Positions 27,484 to 36,480 of a DNA stretch of 64,000 bases are shown piece by piece. The stretch comes from Pelobacter sp. UBA6093. GTDB taxonomy: Bacteria; Desulfobacterota; Desulfuromonadia; Desulfuromonadales; Syntrophotaleaceae. The translations under genes and the position numbers were made by a program. Within the stretch, counting starts at the first letter, position 1, and every line of letters starts with the position of its first letter. The stretch lies in assembly GCA_002435955.1 (NCBI GenBank), contig DIWZ01000032.1, positions 202,761 to 266,760 on the forward strand, in the 5' to 3' direction. Below the pieces are notes generated by a model, which worked only from the letters and a program-made list of their open reading frames with translations, was not told where the DNA came from and searched no databases.

Positions 27484-27894
27484 TCACTTCGGGAACAGAA
27501 AGGTGAGTTGAGCCCGTGCGCCCCAGTCCTCGGGACCGCCGTCGGGAGAATCGACCCAGTAGCGGGCTCCGGCGCCGATCTGGATCGGCAGTTTGCCGAT
27601 TTTAAGCAACTGGCTGACAACGAAATCGACCGGCACCGACCACTCGCTGTTCTCCCAGTCGTAGGTCGACTCGGTGTTCAGGCTGAGGGTCGTTTTGGTC
27701 TTGGTGATGTAGCTCAGAAAGGGCTGCAGGAACGTTGCGCTGATGTCGGCACGGTCGTCCTCGCCGGGCACGGACCAGACATGGTTGGCCAGCTTCTTCG
27801 CCAGATCGGCTTCTTCCTGGGCCAAGGCCGGGGTGATGAACATCAACCCGAAAAGAAGTGCCGTCAGTGCCATGATTTTTACGCTTTGCATCAT
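27484..27894 (-). CDS. internally deleted paralogue of the 'neuromedin U-like' outer-membrane porin
   Basis: 136 residues: a signal peptide ending ALAQ, the start EEADLAKKLAN, then directly HVWSVPGEDDRADISATFLQ to the terminal FLFPK. Compared with the 270-residue paralogue at 31924, residues between two LAN triplets are missing: exactly 132 codons, in frame. The DNA junction is GGTTGGCCAGC, present twice in the longer gene (32223-32233 and 32619-32629), so slippage or recombination between those repeats explains the loss. Half the beta strands are gone, so it is unlikely to form a normal barrel, although the reading frame and start are kept. It follows anSME copy 1. Confidence 0.85.
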   Translation of the reverse strand: MMQSVKIMALTALLFGLMFITPALAQEEADLAKKLANHVWSVPGEDDRADISATFLQPFLSYITKTKTTLSLNTESTYDWENSEWSVPVDFVVSQLLKIGKLPIQIGAGARYWVDSPDGGPEDWGARAQLTFLFPK

Positions 27895-27941
27895 AATCCT
27901 TTCCTTGGAGTGTCGGACCCGGGACAGCCATCATCCAGGCG

Positions 27942-29255
27942 TCATCCGGCGCGACCCCCATTCTGTTTCCCTGCGGCGCCCGCCCCCGGACGGATCACCA
28001 GCGGCCCCTTGACCGCCTCCATCACCAGGGAGGCGGAATGCCCGTTTTCCAGCAAAGTGGTTATCGCCCGCAGGTATTTGCGGATGTGGCGAAAGAACTT
28101 GCGATAGCCGGAACAAAGATAGTGCAATCCCGGTTCATCGTAATGGCTTTGCGCGAAACGGTGCTTGGGGCAGCCACCCTGGCAGGCCTTGAGCACATCG
28201 CACTCCCGGCACCAGCGCGGCAGAGCGGTTTCCTTGCCTATGCCGAAGCCCGTTTGCAGCGAGGCCTCGACCATTTGCGTCAGGTCGTCGGTCAGGATGT
28301 TGCCGAGCTTATACTGCGGATAAACGTAGTGGTCGCAGGCGAACAGGTCGCCGTTGTGCTCGATCACCACCGAGCGTCCGCACTGTTTGGCATGGATACA
28401 GACGGGGCAGGGGTTGCCGAGCCAGGCGTTGAGCGCCCACTCGAAGTTCATGATGAAGGTTTTGCCGACGTCGCTGCGCACCCATTCCTCGTAGATGGCG
28501 ATGAGGAAGTCGCCGTACTCCTCGGGTAGTATCGTCCAGGGGGTGACCTCGGTATTCCGCTCCTCCCGGTCGAGCACGGCCGGTCCGGCCAGGTTAAGCC
28601 CCAGTTCTCGCTCGGCCGCTGCGGGGAGCCGCTCGATGATCGGCACGAACTGGATGAACTCGACCCCCTGCTCTCTGAAGAAACGGTAGACCTCCAGCGG
28701 TCGACGCGCCGTCTCCCGGGCGACGCTGGCCATGACGTTGTATTCCACGCCATGCTTCTGCAGCAGCTTCATCCCGCGCATCACCGCATCGAAGGACCCC
28801 TGCCCCTGCCTGTTGCGGCGGTAGCGGTCGTGAATTTCGTGCGGTCCGTCGAGGCTGATCCCCACCATGAAATGGTGCCGCTTCAAAAAGCGGCACCATT
28901 CATCGGTAAGAAGCGTCCCGTTGGTCTGCAGGGAATTGCGGATAATCTTGCGCCCGGCAAAGGAGCGCTGCAGTTCGACTACTCTCCGGAAGAAATCAAC
29001 CCCCAATAGGGTTGGCTCTCCGCCCTGCCAGACAAACTCGACGACGGGCGTCGGTTGGGCTTCGACATGTTTATGGATGAAAGCGGTCAGGACCTCGTCC
29101 GACATCCGGAAATTTTCTCCGGAATCGAACAGCGCCTGCTTCTCCAGGTAGAAACAGTAGGCGCAGTCGAGGTTGCACGCCGGGCCGATCGGCTTGGCCA
29201 CGATGTGGAGTCCGGGAATGTCAACTTTCGATCGGGGTTGATCAGTTCCAGTCAT
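27942..29255 (-). CDS. anaerobic sulfatase-maturating radical SAM enzyme (anSME), intact copy
   Basis: A 437-residue cytosolic enzyme. The radical SAM cluster motif is C27-NLD-C31-AY-C34, followed by the SAM-binding WQGGEPTLLG and the SLDGP motif. The C-terminal SPASM region holds the cysteines for two auxiliary [4Fe-4S] clusters (CPVCIHAKQCGRS, CDHYVYP, CRECDVLKACQGGCPKHRF, CSGYRKFF). It oxidises the active-site Ser or Cys of a sulfatase to formylglycine, without oxygen. The Ser-type sulfatase at 29365 lies directly upstream in the same direction and is the obvious client. The second copy at 32819 is frameshifted, so this one must serve. Confidence 0.95.
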   Translation of the reverse strand: MTGTDQPRSKVDIPGLHIVAKPIGPACNLDCAYCFYLEKQALFDSGENFRMSDEVLTAFIHKHVEAQPTPVVEFVWQGGEPTLLGVDFFRRVVELQRSFAGRKIIRNSLQTNGTLLTDEWCRFLKRHHFMVGISLDGPHEIHDRYRRNRQGQGSFDAVMRGMKLLQKHGVEYNVMASVARETARRPLEVYRFFREQGVEFIQFVPIIERLPAAAERELGLNLAGPAVLDREERNTEVTPWTILPEEYGDFLIAIYEEWVRSDVGKTFIMNFEWALNAWLGNPCPVCIHAKQCGRSVVIEHNGDLFACDHYVYPQYKLGNILTDDLTQMVEASLQTGFGIGKETALPRWCRECDVLKACQGGCPKHRFAQSHYDEPGLHYLCSGYRKFFRHIRKYLRAITTLLENGHSASLVMEAVKGPLVIRPGAGAAGKQNGGRAG

Positions 29256-29364
29256 GATCGATACGGCACCTTTCCCTCATTGGATAGGTTCGGGGCGCTC
29301 CCTGATGCTGATCTCGCCTGCCGCCCTCTGCGCGTTACAGCCTCGGTTGGGCTGGGGAATTCAC

Positions 29365-31818
29365 CTATTGCGATATGGTAATCGCGGCTTTGGCCCGCCG
29401 GATCTGTTCCTCGTCCTCTGCGGTAAGCGGCGAGTCAGAGAGCCGGATGAGGACGCGGTTCAGCTTGCCGCTGAACTTGAACGGCACCTTGTAGTCCTCG
29501 CTGACCGGGGTGCCGGTGTCCTCGCCGATATCCAAGGTTTCGTCCAGTGAGACCCGGAAGGGATAGGTGCGATCGATGCGACCTTCGGCAACTTTCTTTT
29601 TGTCCACAGTGATGGTCACCATACCGCCTTTGCCGAAACCACCGCCGTCATACTTGAAGTCCACAAGAACGACGTGTTGACCTGGGGTCAGTTTCTCCTT
29701 GCCGGCGAAAGTGAATTGCCGGACACCCACCAGGTTGTAGTGGAACACCGGTTTGCTGTCGAGCAGATAGAGGCCCCAACCGTTGAAGCGTCCCCCCTGG
29801 GTCGCGATCACCCCGTTGGCTCCGCCCGCGAGGACCTCCACATCGGCACCTATCTGGAAAGACTTGTTCTTGAGGTCCGGGGCGGTCCCTTCCGGAATGC
29901 GCGTCATGCCTTCGTGGTAAGTAAAAACGCTGCGCCCGCGCGTAAGGCTGGGGCGGATGCTGACGTCAAAGCGCTCGACCTTGCTGTTGTCGAGGGGGAG
30001 CACGTCGTACTTGGCCGCCTCGATCCAGAAGAGGTCTTGCAGTTCACGGAGCTTCGCAGGCTCCTTATCAGCGAGGTTTGTGGTCTGACTGAAATCTTTG
30101 GCCACATGGTAGAGCTCCCACCCATAGGCGTCGACATCGGGAGACTGGCCCATGACCCATGGCGCGACGGCCGGGGTGGTGGCAGCAACCCAGCCGTCGT
30201 TGTAGATGGCACGGTTCCCGAGCATCTCGAAATACTGGGTGCGGCGCGCCGACGACGCCTTGGCATTATCAAAGGTATAGATCATGCTCACCCCCTCCAT
30301 CGGCTTCTGGGGCACGCCGTTGAGTTCGGAGGGCGCCGCGACATCCGCCGCTGCGAGTATGGTCGGGGCGATATCGATAACATGGTGGAACTGGGTGCGC
30401 ATGCCGCCCTGGTCTTTGATCCGCGCCGGCCAGGAGATGACCAGGCCGTTGCGCGTGCCGCCGAAGTGGGAAGCGATCTGTTTCGTCCACTGGAACGGCG
30501 TATCCATGGCATGAGCCCAGCCTACGGGGTAGTGGTTGAAAGTCGTGGGGGAACCGAGCTCGTCCATGCGCGCCAAGACCTGGCTGAAGTCCTCGGGGAT
30601 GTTGTTCATGATGGCCGCCTCGTTCAGCAGGCCCTGCGGCGTGCCTTCGGCGCTGGCGCCGTTGTCGCCCTGGATATAGATGACCAGCGTGTTGTCCAGC
30701 TTGCCCATCTCCTCGATGGCGTCGATGATGCGGCCGATCTGGTGGTCGCAGTGGGACAGCGCCGCCGCATAGACCTCCATCATGCGGGCATAGACTTTCT
30801 TCTGGTCGGCATTGAGGGAGTCCCACGCCGGGATCTCCTTGGGGCGCGGCGTCAGCTTGGTATCGGCCGGGATGATGCCCATCTTCTTCTGGCGCGCGAA
30901 GGTCTCCTCCCGCACCTTGTCCCAGCCCTGGTCGAACCGGCCCTTGAACTTCGCGATCCACTCCTTGGGCGCGTGGTGTGGAGCGTGGGCGGTCCCGGGC
31001 GCGTAGTACTGCAGCCACGGCTTGTCCGGGGCCATCGCGTTCAGCAGGCGGATGCGCTCGATGGCCTTGTCGGCCATGTCCTTGTCGAAATGATAGTCCG
31101 GGTCGTCGTGCGGCGGCTCGATGGGCTTGGTGTTCTCAAAGAGAGCCGGGGCCCATTGATTGGCGTCGCCGCCGATGAAGCCGTAGAAGTACTCGAAGCC
31201 GAGCCCGGTGGGCCAGAGGTCGAAGGGGCCGGCCTGGCTGGAGTGCCAGTCGGGGACGTTGTGGTTCTTGCCGTACCAGGCGGTGTTGTAGCCGTTCTGC
31301 TTGAGCACCTCGGCAAAGGTTCCGGCGCTCTTCGGCATGAGTGAGTTGTAGCCTGGGTACCCGGTGCCCAACTCCATGACGACGCCGGTGGCGGCGGAGT
31401 GGTGGTTGCGCCCGGAAAGCAGCGCCGCGCGCGTCGGCGAGGAGAGCGCGGTGGTGTGGAACTGCGTGTAGCGCAGCCCGGCCTTCGCCAGCCGGTCCAT
31501 GGTCGGCGTGGGAACCGGTCCGCCGTACGTGCCGGAAGCGCCGAAACCCACGTCATCGGTCATGATCAGCAGGATGTTGGGCGCGCCTTCGAACGCCTGG
31601 ACTTCATGCGGGAAGTCCGGCGTGGATTCCTTCGCCGTGCGGCCGATGTGCCCTTCAAAGGGCTGCGACGGTGTGGGCAGGTATCTGCCGTCGATGGTGG
31701 TCGCCCCGCCGGGCGAACCGGTCTTCTCGGTGGCGTCCACAGCCAGGGCCGGTTGAGTTGCCAGCAACATGGCGCCGTTCAGGGCAAGAATCGCTGAAAA
31801 AGCAGACTGGGTTTTCAT
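29365..31818 (-). CDS. periplasmic Ser-type arylsulfatase with C-terminal lectin-like domain
   Basis: 817 residues from the ATG at 31818, seven bases after AGGAGGT; an ATG two codons earlier is too close to that site. A signal peptide ending PALA sends it to the periplasm. The sulfatase domain has metal ligands in MTDDVGFG (D88, D89) and the formylglycine motif S126-S-P-T-R, i.e. Ser, which only anSME-type maturases convert. HAPHHAPKEW and GDNGAS supply further active-site residues. The last 170 residues form a beta-sandwich like that in large arylsulfatases of the AtsA/S1_4 kind. The sulfate ester hydrolysed is unknown. It is flanked on both sides by maturase/porin pairs. Confidence 0.94.
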   Translation of the reverse strand: MKTQSAFSAILALNGAMLLATQPALAVDATEKTGSPGGATTIDGRYLPTPSQPFEGHIGRTAKESTPDFPHEVQAFEGAPNILLIMTDDVGFGASGTYGGPVPTPTMDRLAKAGLRYTQFHTTALSSPTRAALLSGRNHHSAATGVVMELGTGYPGYNSLMPKSAGTFAEVLKQNGYNTAWYGKNHNVPDWHSSQAGPFDLWPTGLGFEYFYGFIGGDANQWAPALFENTKPIEPPHDDPDYHFDKDMADKAIERIRLLNAMAPDKPWLQYYAPGTAHAPHHAPKEWIAKFKGRFDQGWDKVREETFARQKKMGIIPADTKLTPRPKEIPAWDSLNADQKKVYARMMEVYAAALSHCDHQIGRIIDAIEEMGKLDNTLVIYIQGDNGASAEGTPQGLLNEAAIMNNIPEDFSQVLARMDELGSPTTFNHYPVGWAHAMDTPFQWTKQIASHFGGTRNGLVISWPARIKDQGGMRTQFHHVIDIAPTILAAADVAAPSELNGVPQKPMEGVSMIYTFDNAKASSARRTQYFEMLGNRAIYNDGWVAATTPAVAPWVMGQSPDVDAYGWELYHVAKDFSQTTNLADKEPAKLRELQDLFWIEAAKYDVLPLDNSKVERFDVSIRPSLTRGRSVFTYHEGMTRIPEGTAPDLKNKSFQIGADVEVLAGGANGVIATQGGRFNGWGLYLLDSKPVFHYNLVGVRQFTFAGKEKLTPGQHVVLVDFKYDGGGFGKGGMVTITVDKKKVAEGRIDRTYPFRVSLDETLDIGEDTGTPVSEDYKVPFKFSGKLNRVLIRLSDSPLTAEDEEQIRRAKAAITISQ

Positions 31819-31923
31819 GCGCATACCTCCTGTCGAAAGTTTCCACAACCACTGGGTTCTGCTTCGAGGAGCAATCTGTCCGGACGGGGGAGGAAGGGGT
31901 CATTCAGCCGTCCGCCGTCCCTC

Positions 31924-32736
31924 TCACTTCGGAAACAGGAACGTGAGCTGAGCCCGTGCCCCCCAATCCTCGGGACCACCGTCGGGAGAATCGACCCAGT
32001 AGCGGGCCCCGACGCCGAACTGCATCGGCTGTCTGCCGATTTTGAACAACTGGCTGACGACGAAATTGACCGGCACCGACCACTCGCTGTTCTCCCAGTC
32101 GTAGGTCGACTCGGTGTTCAGGCTGATGGTGGTTTTGGTCTTGGTGATGTAGCTCAGAAACGGCTGCAGAAAGGTCGCGCTGATGTCGGCGCGGTCGTCC
32201 TCGCCGGCCACGGACCAGACGTGGTTGGCCAGCATGCCGTAGGTCCAGGGCCCGGTTTGCCTGAGACCGACGGCTGTGGGGCCGATTCCCCACTTTTCGC
32301 CGCCCAGCACGTCGTCGGAGGCCGTCGGCAGCAGAAACACCGGCCCCACCCCCCAGATCAGCCCCTTGGGAATCGGCTCCTTGGGGGAGAAGAACAGGCT
32401 CTGCAGCACGTCTCCGATCCCCGACTCGTCGGTCCCCGGCGGCACGTCATGCTCGTCGATGAGGGGCAGGATGGTGCGCGAAATGATGTTCCATTTCTCG
32501 TTCAGGCTGACGGGGATGACCGGCTGGATATTGATGAACTGCATGCGTCCTCCGTCATCGGCGCCGTAGTTCTCATCGAAGTTGTACTGCAACGGGACGC
32601 TGATGAGCGAGGCCACCGGGTTGGCCAGCTTCTTCGCCAGATCGGCATCGTCCTGGGCGGAGGCCGGCAGGGCTGATAATGTGACGAAAAGACATGAAAT
32701 CAGGCTTCCGGCGGCAATGCCAATGGTTCGTCTCAT
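31924..32736 (-). CDS. 'neuromedin U-like' outer-membrane porin/transporter, full-length
   Basis: 270 residues from the ATG at 32736 (GAGGGA upstream). A signal peptide (ending ASAQ) precedes DDADLAKKLANPVASLISVPLQ and then a run of amphipathic strands ending in the aromatic TFLFPK, as in outer-membrane barrels. Proteins of this pattern are often annotated 'neuromedin U' or 'transporter' and sit beside sulfatase and DUF3604 genes, which suggests passage of the sulfated substrate or product. Its leader and signal peptide are nearly the same as those of the DUF3604 gene at 39343. It shares about 90% identity in its last 90 residues with the deleted paralogue at 27484. Confidence 0.85.
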   Translation of the reverse strand: MRRTIGIAAGSLISCLFVTLSALPASAQDDADLAKKLANPVASLISVPLQYNFDENYGADDGGRMQFINIQPVIPVSLNEKWNIISRTILPLIDEHDVPPGTDESGIGDVLQSLFFSPKEPIPKGLIWGVGPVFLLPTASDDVLGGEKWGIGPTAVGLRQTGPWTYGMLANHVWSVAGEDDRADISATFLQPFLSYITKTKTTISLNTESTYDWENSEWSVPVNFVVSQLFKIGRQPMQFGVGARYWVDSPDGGPEDWGARAQLTFLFPK

Positions 32737-32818
32737 GTTTGTCCCTCGTTTTCTCGGTATGAATGGGCATCGCGGATACCGCACCCTGAGTATTGATCGA
32801 ACAATACCTTCAGCGCCG

Positions 32819-34140
32819 TCATTTAGCCCGATCCTCCTTTACTCCCGCAACGACCGCCTGTCCCGGACGGATTACCAGCGGCCCCTTCACCGCTTGCATC
32901 ACCAGGGAGGCGGGGTGCCCGTTTTCCAGCAGAGTGGCCATCGCCCGCAGGTATTTGCGGATGTGGCCGAAGAACTTCCGGTAGCCGGAGCAGAGATAGT
33001 GCAGCCCCGGCTCATCGTAATGGCTCCGCGCGAAACGGTGCTTGGGGCATCCGCCCCGGCAGGCCGCCAGCACCTCGCATTCCCGGCACCAGCGCGGCAG
33101 GGCGTTTTCCTTGGCGACACCGAATCCCTTCATTTGCGACCTTTCCGCCATCCGGGCCAGGTCGTCGGTCAGGATGTTGCCGAGTCGGTATTCGGGGGAG
33201 ACATAGTGGTCGCAGGCGAAGAGGTCGCCATTGTGCTCGATCACCACCGAGCGTCCGCACTGTTTTGCATGGATGCAGACCGGAGAGGGATTGCCGAGCC
33301 ACGCGTTGAGCGCCCACTCGAAGTTCATGACGAAGGTTATGCCGACGTCGTTACGGACCCAGTCCTCGTAGATGGCGATGAGGAAGTCGCCATACTCCTC
33401 CGGCCACACCGTCCAGGGGGTGACTTGCGTGTTCGGCTCCTCCCCGTCGAGGGCCGACGGCCCGGCCAGGCTGAGACCGAGTGCTTGTTCGGCCGAGGCA
33501 GGGAGCCTTTCGATGATCGGCACGAACTGGATGAACTCGATCCCCTTGTCCTTGAAGAAGCGGTAGACCTCCAGCGGCCGTCGCGCCGTCTCCCGGGCGA
33601 CACTGGCCATGACGTTGTACTCTACGCCATGCTTCTGCAGGAGTTTCAGCCTCCGCATGACCCCATCGAAGCTGCCGTTCCCCCGGCGGTCGCGCCGATA
33701 ACGGTCGTGAATCTCCCGGGGGCCGTCGAGACTGAGGTCGACCATGAAGTGGTGCTGCTTCAGAAATCGGCACCATTCATCACAAGCAGGGTGCCATTGG
33801 TCTGCAGGACATTGGTGATGGTCTTCCTCCTGGCGAACGGCCTTTGCAGCTCGACCACCCGCCGGAAAAAGTCGATGCCCAAAAGGGTCGGCTCCCCTCC
33901 CTGCCAGACAAAATCCACCACCGGCGTTGATTGGGCCTCTACATAGCCACGGATGAAGGCGGCCAGCACTTCATCGGTCATAAGGCAGTCCTTCCCGGCA
34001 TCGAACAGTGCCTGTTTCTCCAAGTAGAAGCAGTAGGCACAATCGAAGTTGCACGCAGGCCCGATCGGCTTGGCCACAATGTGAAGGCCCGGCGCGCCGG
34101 CCTCGTTCTTTTTGCCAGGTGTTATGGATTCATCTGCCAT
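32819..34140 (-). pseudogene. anSME copy 2, disrupted by a one-base frameshift
   Basis: Two adjoining frames give one complete anSME. Codons 34140-33760 encode the radical SAM half (C30, C34, C37; WQGGEPTLLG) but end in LLVMNGADF and a stop. The frame from about 33780 down to 32819 carries FMVDLSLDGP through the full SPASM region. Alignment with copy 1 (LLTDEWCRFLK) shows one base missing near 33782, in CATTCATC-ACAAG against CATTCATCGGTAAG. Everything else is intact, so the lesion is young, or a sequencing error. If real, no functional maturase comes from this copy unless translation shifts frame. Confidence 0.88.
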
Positions 34141-34253
34141 TTAGAATTCCCGGTGTGTGTGAGTTCGCCCCTGCCACGAACCATCTCGTAACGTCCGCCC
34201 GGGCGGTGCCAATCCATAAGTTCTACGGCTCAATTCCTGATATCCACCTCGCT

Positions 34254-34868
34254 TCAAACCTGCCCCTTCGTCATCCAGCCAAGCATCAGCAGTCCGCTCG
34301 CGCAAATCCAGCTTCCTGCCACACGGACCGCAATCCTCGTCCACTCTCTCTTGAGGGAAATGACGAAGGCCGATACCGACGCCACCAGAACAAACAGCAT
34401 GATTGCAATGCCGAGCAAACCGAGCATGCCCGAGCCGGCCTTGAGCGCCGCGCCGTTGCAAAAGCCGTGAATCAGCCCGAGGAGGATCGCCAGGGCCGAT
34501 AGTACGGCGACGGGCAGACGCAGGTCGGCGGCCACCAGGGCTCCGATGACCAGAAAGGATACAGCCGGCAGGAGTTGCCCGGGGGCAAGGTCGACCGCCA
34601 GGCCGGCAGCCCCGCCCGCGAACCAGGCCGGCGGCAGCAGAAACAGAATCCGGCGGCCCGGCAACGTCCCCCGCAACCCGGCATACAGCGCCAGCGCCAG
34701 CACCGGCACCAGATCCTCCGGCGTCAGCAGGAAATGTCCGATGCCGTCGTAGACCGGCCCCATGCCGGTGGTGACCAGATGGGCGGTCGCCGGTACAGGT
34801 GACAGAATCAGGCCGAGCATCGCCAACAGAGCCGAGGGTCCGGCTATTTGCGAAAGAGACCGTTTCAC
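34254..34868 (-). CDS. HupE/UreJ-family membrane protein (third of three)
   Basis: 204 residues from a GTG at 34868 that overlaps the previous stop (GTGA). A signal-like helix ending in ATAHLVTTG is followed by about six helices. The HupE/UreJ features include the N-terminal HLVTTGMGPVYDGIGHF, with a His-rich first loop, and GLIHGFCNG later. Family members are proposed or shown nickel or cobalt permeases. No hydrogenase or urease gene is in the window. It closes a coupled series: DUF3604, parvulin, HupE-like, HupE-like, this gene. Confidence 0.8.
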   Translation of the reverse strand: MKRSLSQIAGPSALLAMLGLILSPVPATAHLVTTGMGPVYDGIGHFLLTPEDLVPVLALALYAGLRGTLPGRRILFLLPPAWFAGGAAGLAVDLAPGQLLPAVSFLVIGALVAADLRLPVAVLSALAILLGLIHGFCNGAALKAGSGMLGLLGIAIMLFVLVASVSAFVISLKREWTRIAVRVAGSWICASGLLMLGWMTKGQV

Positions 34869-35470
34869 CACAGCGCCCTCCACAAAAAGGTCATTCCCGC
34901 CACGGCGATGACGGCGCCGGCGCCCCGCAACACGAGTTGGCCCCCCGGCCAGCGTTGGATCAGCCCGAGCGCGATGCCCAGTCCATGCAGGATCCCGGTC
35001 GCAATGACAAAACCCATGCTGTAGAGCAGCCCGCTCTGCCCCGGGGGCAGCTCCGTGCCGTGGGCGTGGCCATGGAAAATGGCGAAGAAGCCGACCAGCA
35101 GTGCGGCGGCGATCAGCCTGGGGCGCAGCTCGCCCAGCACCATGGCCCCGAGCAGGATCGCCGAACAGGCGATGCCGATCTCGACCCCCGGCAGGGGGAT
35201 GCCGAGCAGCCCCAGCAACGCCCCCAGGGACATGACCATCGGGAAAGTCACCGGCAACAGCCAGTTGGCCGGGTTGCCGAGCTGAGCGCCCCACAACCCG
35301 ACGGCGATCATCGCCAGCACGTGGTCGAACCCGGACCAGGGATGGCCCAGCCCGGTGAGGAATCCGGCGGCCTGCCCCCCCTCGATATGGGCGAGGGCGG
35401 GAGAACCCCACAGCAGCAGCGTCGCCGCCATGACAACGTAGATCCTGTCCCTTGTGTTTTCGTCTCTCAT
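34865..35470 (-). CDS. HupE/UreJ-family metal permease-like protein (second of three)
   Basis: 201 residues from an ATG at 35470 in an ATGA overlap with the gene before. A cleavable signal ends in ALAHIEGGQA. The canonical HupE segment follows: GLGHPWSGFDHVLAMIAVGLWGAQLG, then FFAIFHGHAHGTELPPGQ in mid-protein and GILHGLGIALGL near the end. These His residues form the presumed metal path. HupE proteins import Ni2+ or Co2+; which metal applies here cannot be read from sequence. It is coupled on both sides. Confidence 0.88.
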   Translation of the reverse strand: MRDENTRDRIYVVMAATLLLWGSPALAHIEGGQAAGFLTGLGHPWSGFDHVLAMIAVGLWGAQLGNPANWLLPVTFPMVMSLGALLGLLGIPLPGVEIGIACSAILLGAMVLGELRPRLIAAALLVGFFAIFHGHAHGTELPPGQSGLLYSMGFVIATGILHGLGIALGLIQRWPGGQLVLRGAGAVIAVAGMTFLWRALW

Positions 35471-36480
35471 AAGATCATGCCTCCGATCAGGATGACCGTT
35501 CGCTGGATGGCCCAGAAAGCGCCGAGACTGCCGACGGCATAACCGGGCACCGCCTCGACCCAGCGTGGCCAGCGGACTTCCAGGATTCGGAAGGATCGCA
35601 CGAGGGCGATGGCCGTGAACACGAACACAAGCTGTCCCAGCTCGACCCCGACGTTGAAAAACAGCAGCGACAGGGGGATTTCCGCTTTCGGCATGCCGGT
35701 GGTGGACAGGCCGCTGGCGAAACCGAAACCATGCAACAGGCCGAACAGGAAGGCCACGATCCAGGGATAGCGGATCGTCAGGCTCGTCTCCCCCCGCCAC
35801 GAACGGACGATCTCGGGGCCGAGGAACAGAATCGACAGGGCGATGGCCGCGTTGAGGGGCGGCAACGGCGCGTTGGCGACACCAAGGGTGGCCAGCGCCA
35901 AGGTGATGCTGTGAGCCACGGTGAAGGCGGTGACGGTCCTGACCAGCAACATCCTCCCCTTGACGATCAGCAGCAGCCCGAGGACAAAGAGCAGGTGGTC
36001 GACCCCTTGCAGGATGTGATGAAAACCGAGACCGAGGTAGTCCCGCGCCGTCACATGCCAGCTTCGCTCGCCGCGCAGTTGAGCGTAGGGTTTCGACGGC
36101 CGGGCCACGGCGGTCATGATCGTGCCGTCCAGCCGGTGCAGACGGATGAAGACATCGGTGATGGTCCTTTCCAGGCCGGGAAAGCGGATCAGGCTCCCTT
36201 CCACCCCCGCCTCGCCGACGCTCATCACCCGCCGGAAGACCTGAGAGTCCGGAAGCATGCGCTCCGTCGGAGGCATCACGTCCTGCCAGCGGTCGGGAAC
36301 TTCCAGTCGGGCCGGGTGGGAACGACCGAAGTAGATCGGCGCCCGCCAGGTAATCTCGTAGCGATCCCGGGACAGCTGACGCAGTTCCATGCTGCCCGGC
36401 TGGGACTCATGGGCGGCGGCGCCGGTGCAAGACAGCCCGAACCACAGCAGCGCAAACAGGATGGGCAGGATTCTGGTCAT
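35467..36480 (-). CDS. HupE/UreJ_2-family membrane protein with exported N-terminal domain (first of three)
   Basis: 337 residues; its ATG overlaps the parvulin stop by one base (TGATG). A signal peptide ends in GAAAHESQPG. A periplasmic beta-rich domain of about 110 residues follows, then seven or so helices with GLGFHHILQGVDHLLFVLGLLL, VAHSITLALATLG and GLLHGFGFASGL, the hallmark of the HupE/UreJ_2 group. It is fused and longer than the other two HupE proteins. It is presumably a transporter with an external sensing or binding part; substrate unknown. Confidence 0.85.
   Translation of the reverse strand: MTRILPILFALLWFGLSCTGAAAHESQPGSMELRQLSRDRYEITWRAPIYFGRSHPARLEVPDRWQDVMPPTERMLPDSQVFRRVMSVGEAGVEGSLIRFPGLERTITDVFIRLHRLDGTIMTAVARPSKPYAQLRGERSWHVTARDYLGLGFHHILQGVDHLLFVLGLLLIVKGRMLLVRTVTAFTVAHSITLALATLGVANAPLPPLNAAIALSILFLGPEIVRSWRGETSLTIRYPWIVAFLFGLLHGFGFASGLSTTGMPKAEIPLSLLFFNVGVELGQLVFVFTAIALVRSFRILEVRWPRWVEAVPGYAVGSLGAFWAIQRTVILIGGMIL

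Noticed and set aside
29674..31344. 556-codon plus-strand open frame
   Set aside because: Antisense to the sulfatase gene; long only because GC-rich codons avoid stops. No signal, start site or family motif.
32582..33946. 454-codon plus-strand open frame
   Set aside because: Mirror of the second maturase and porin; the minus strand has the conserved motifs.
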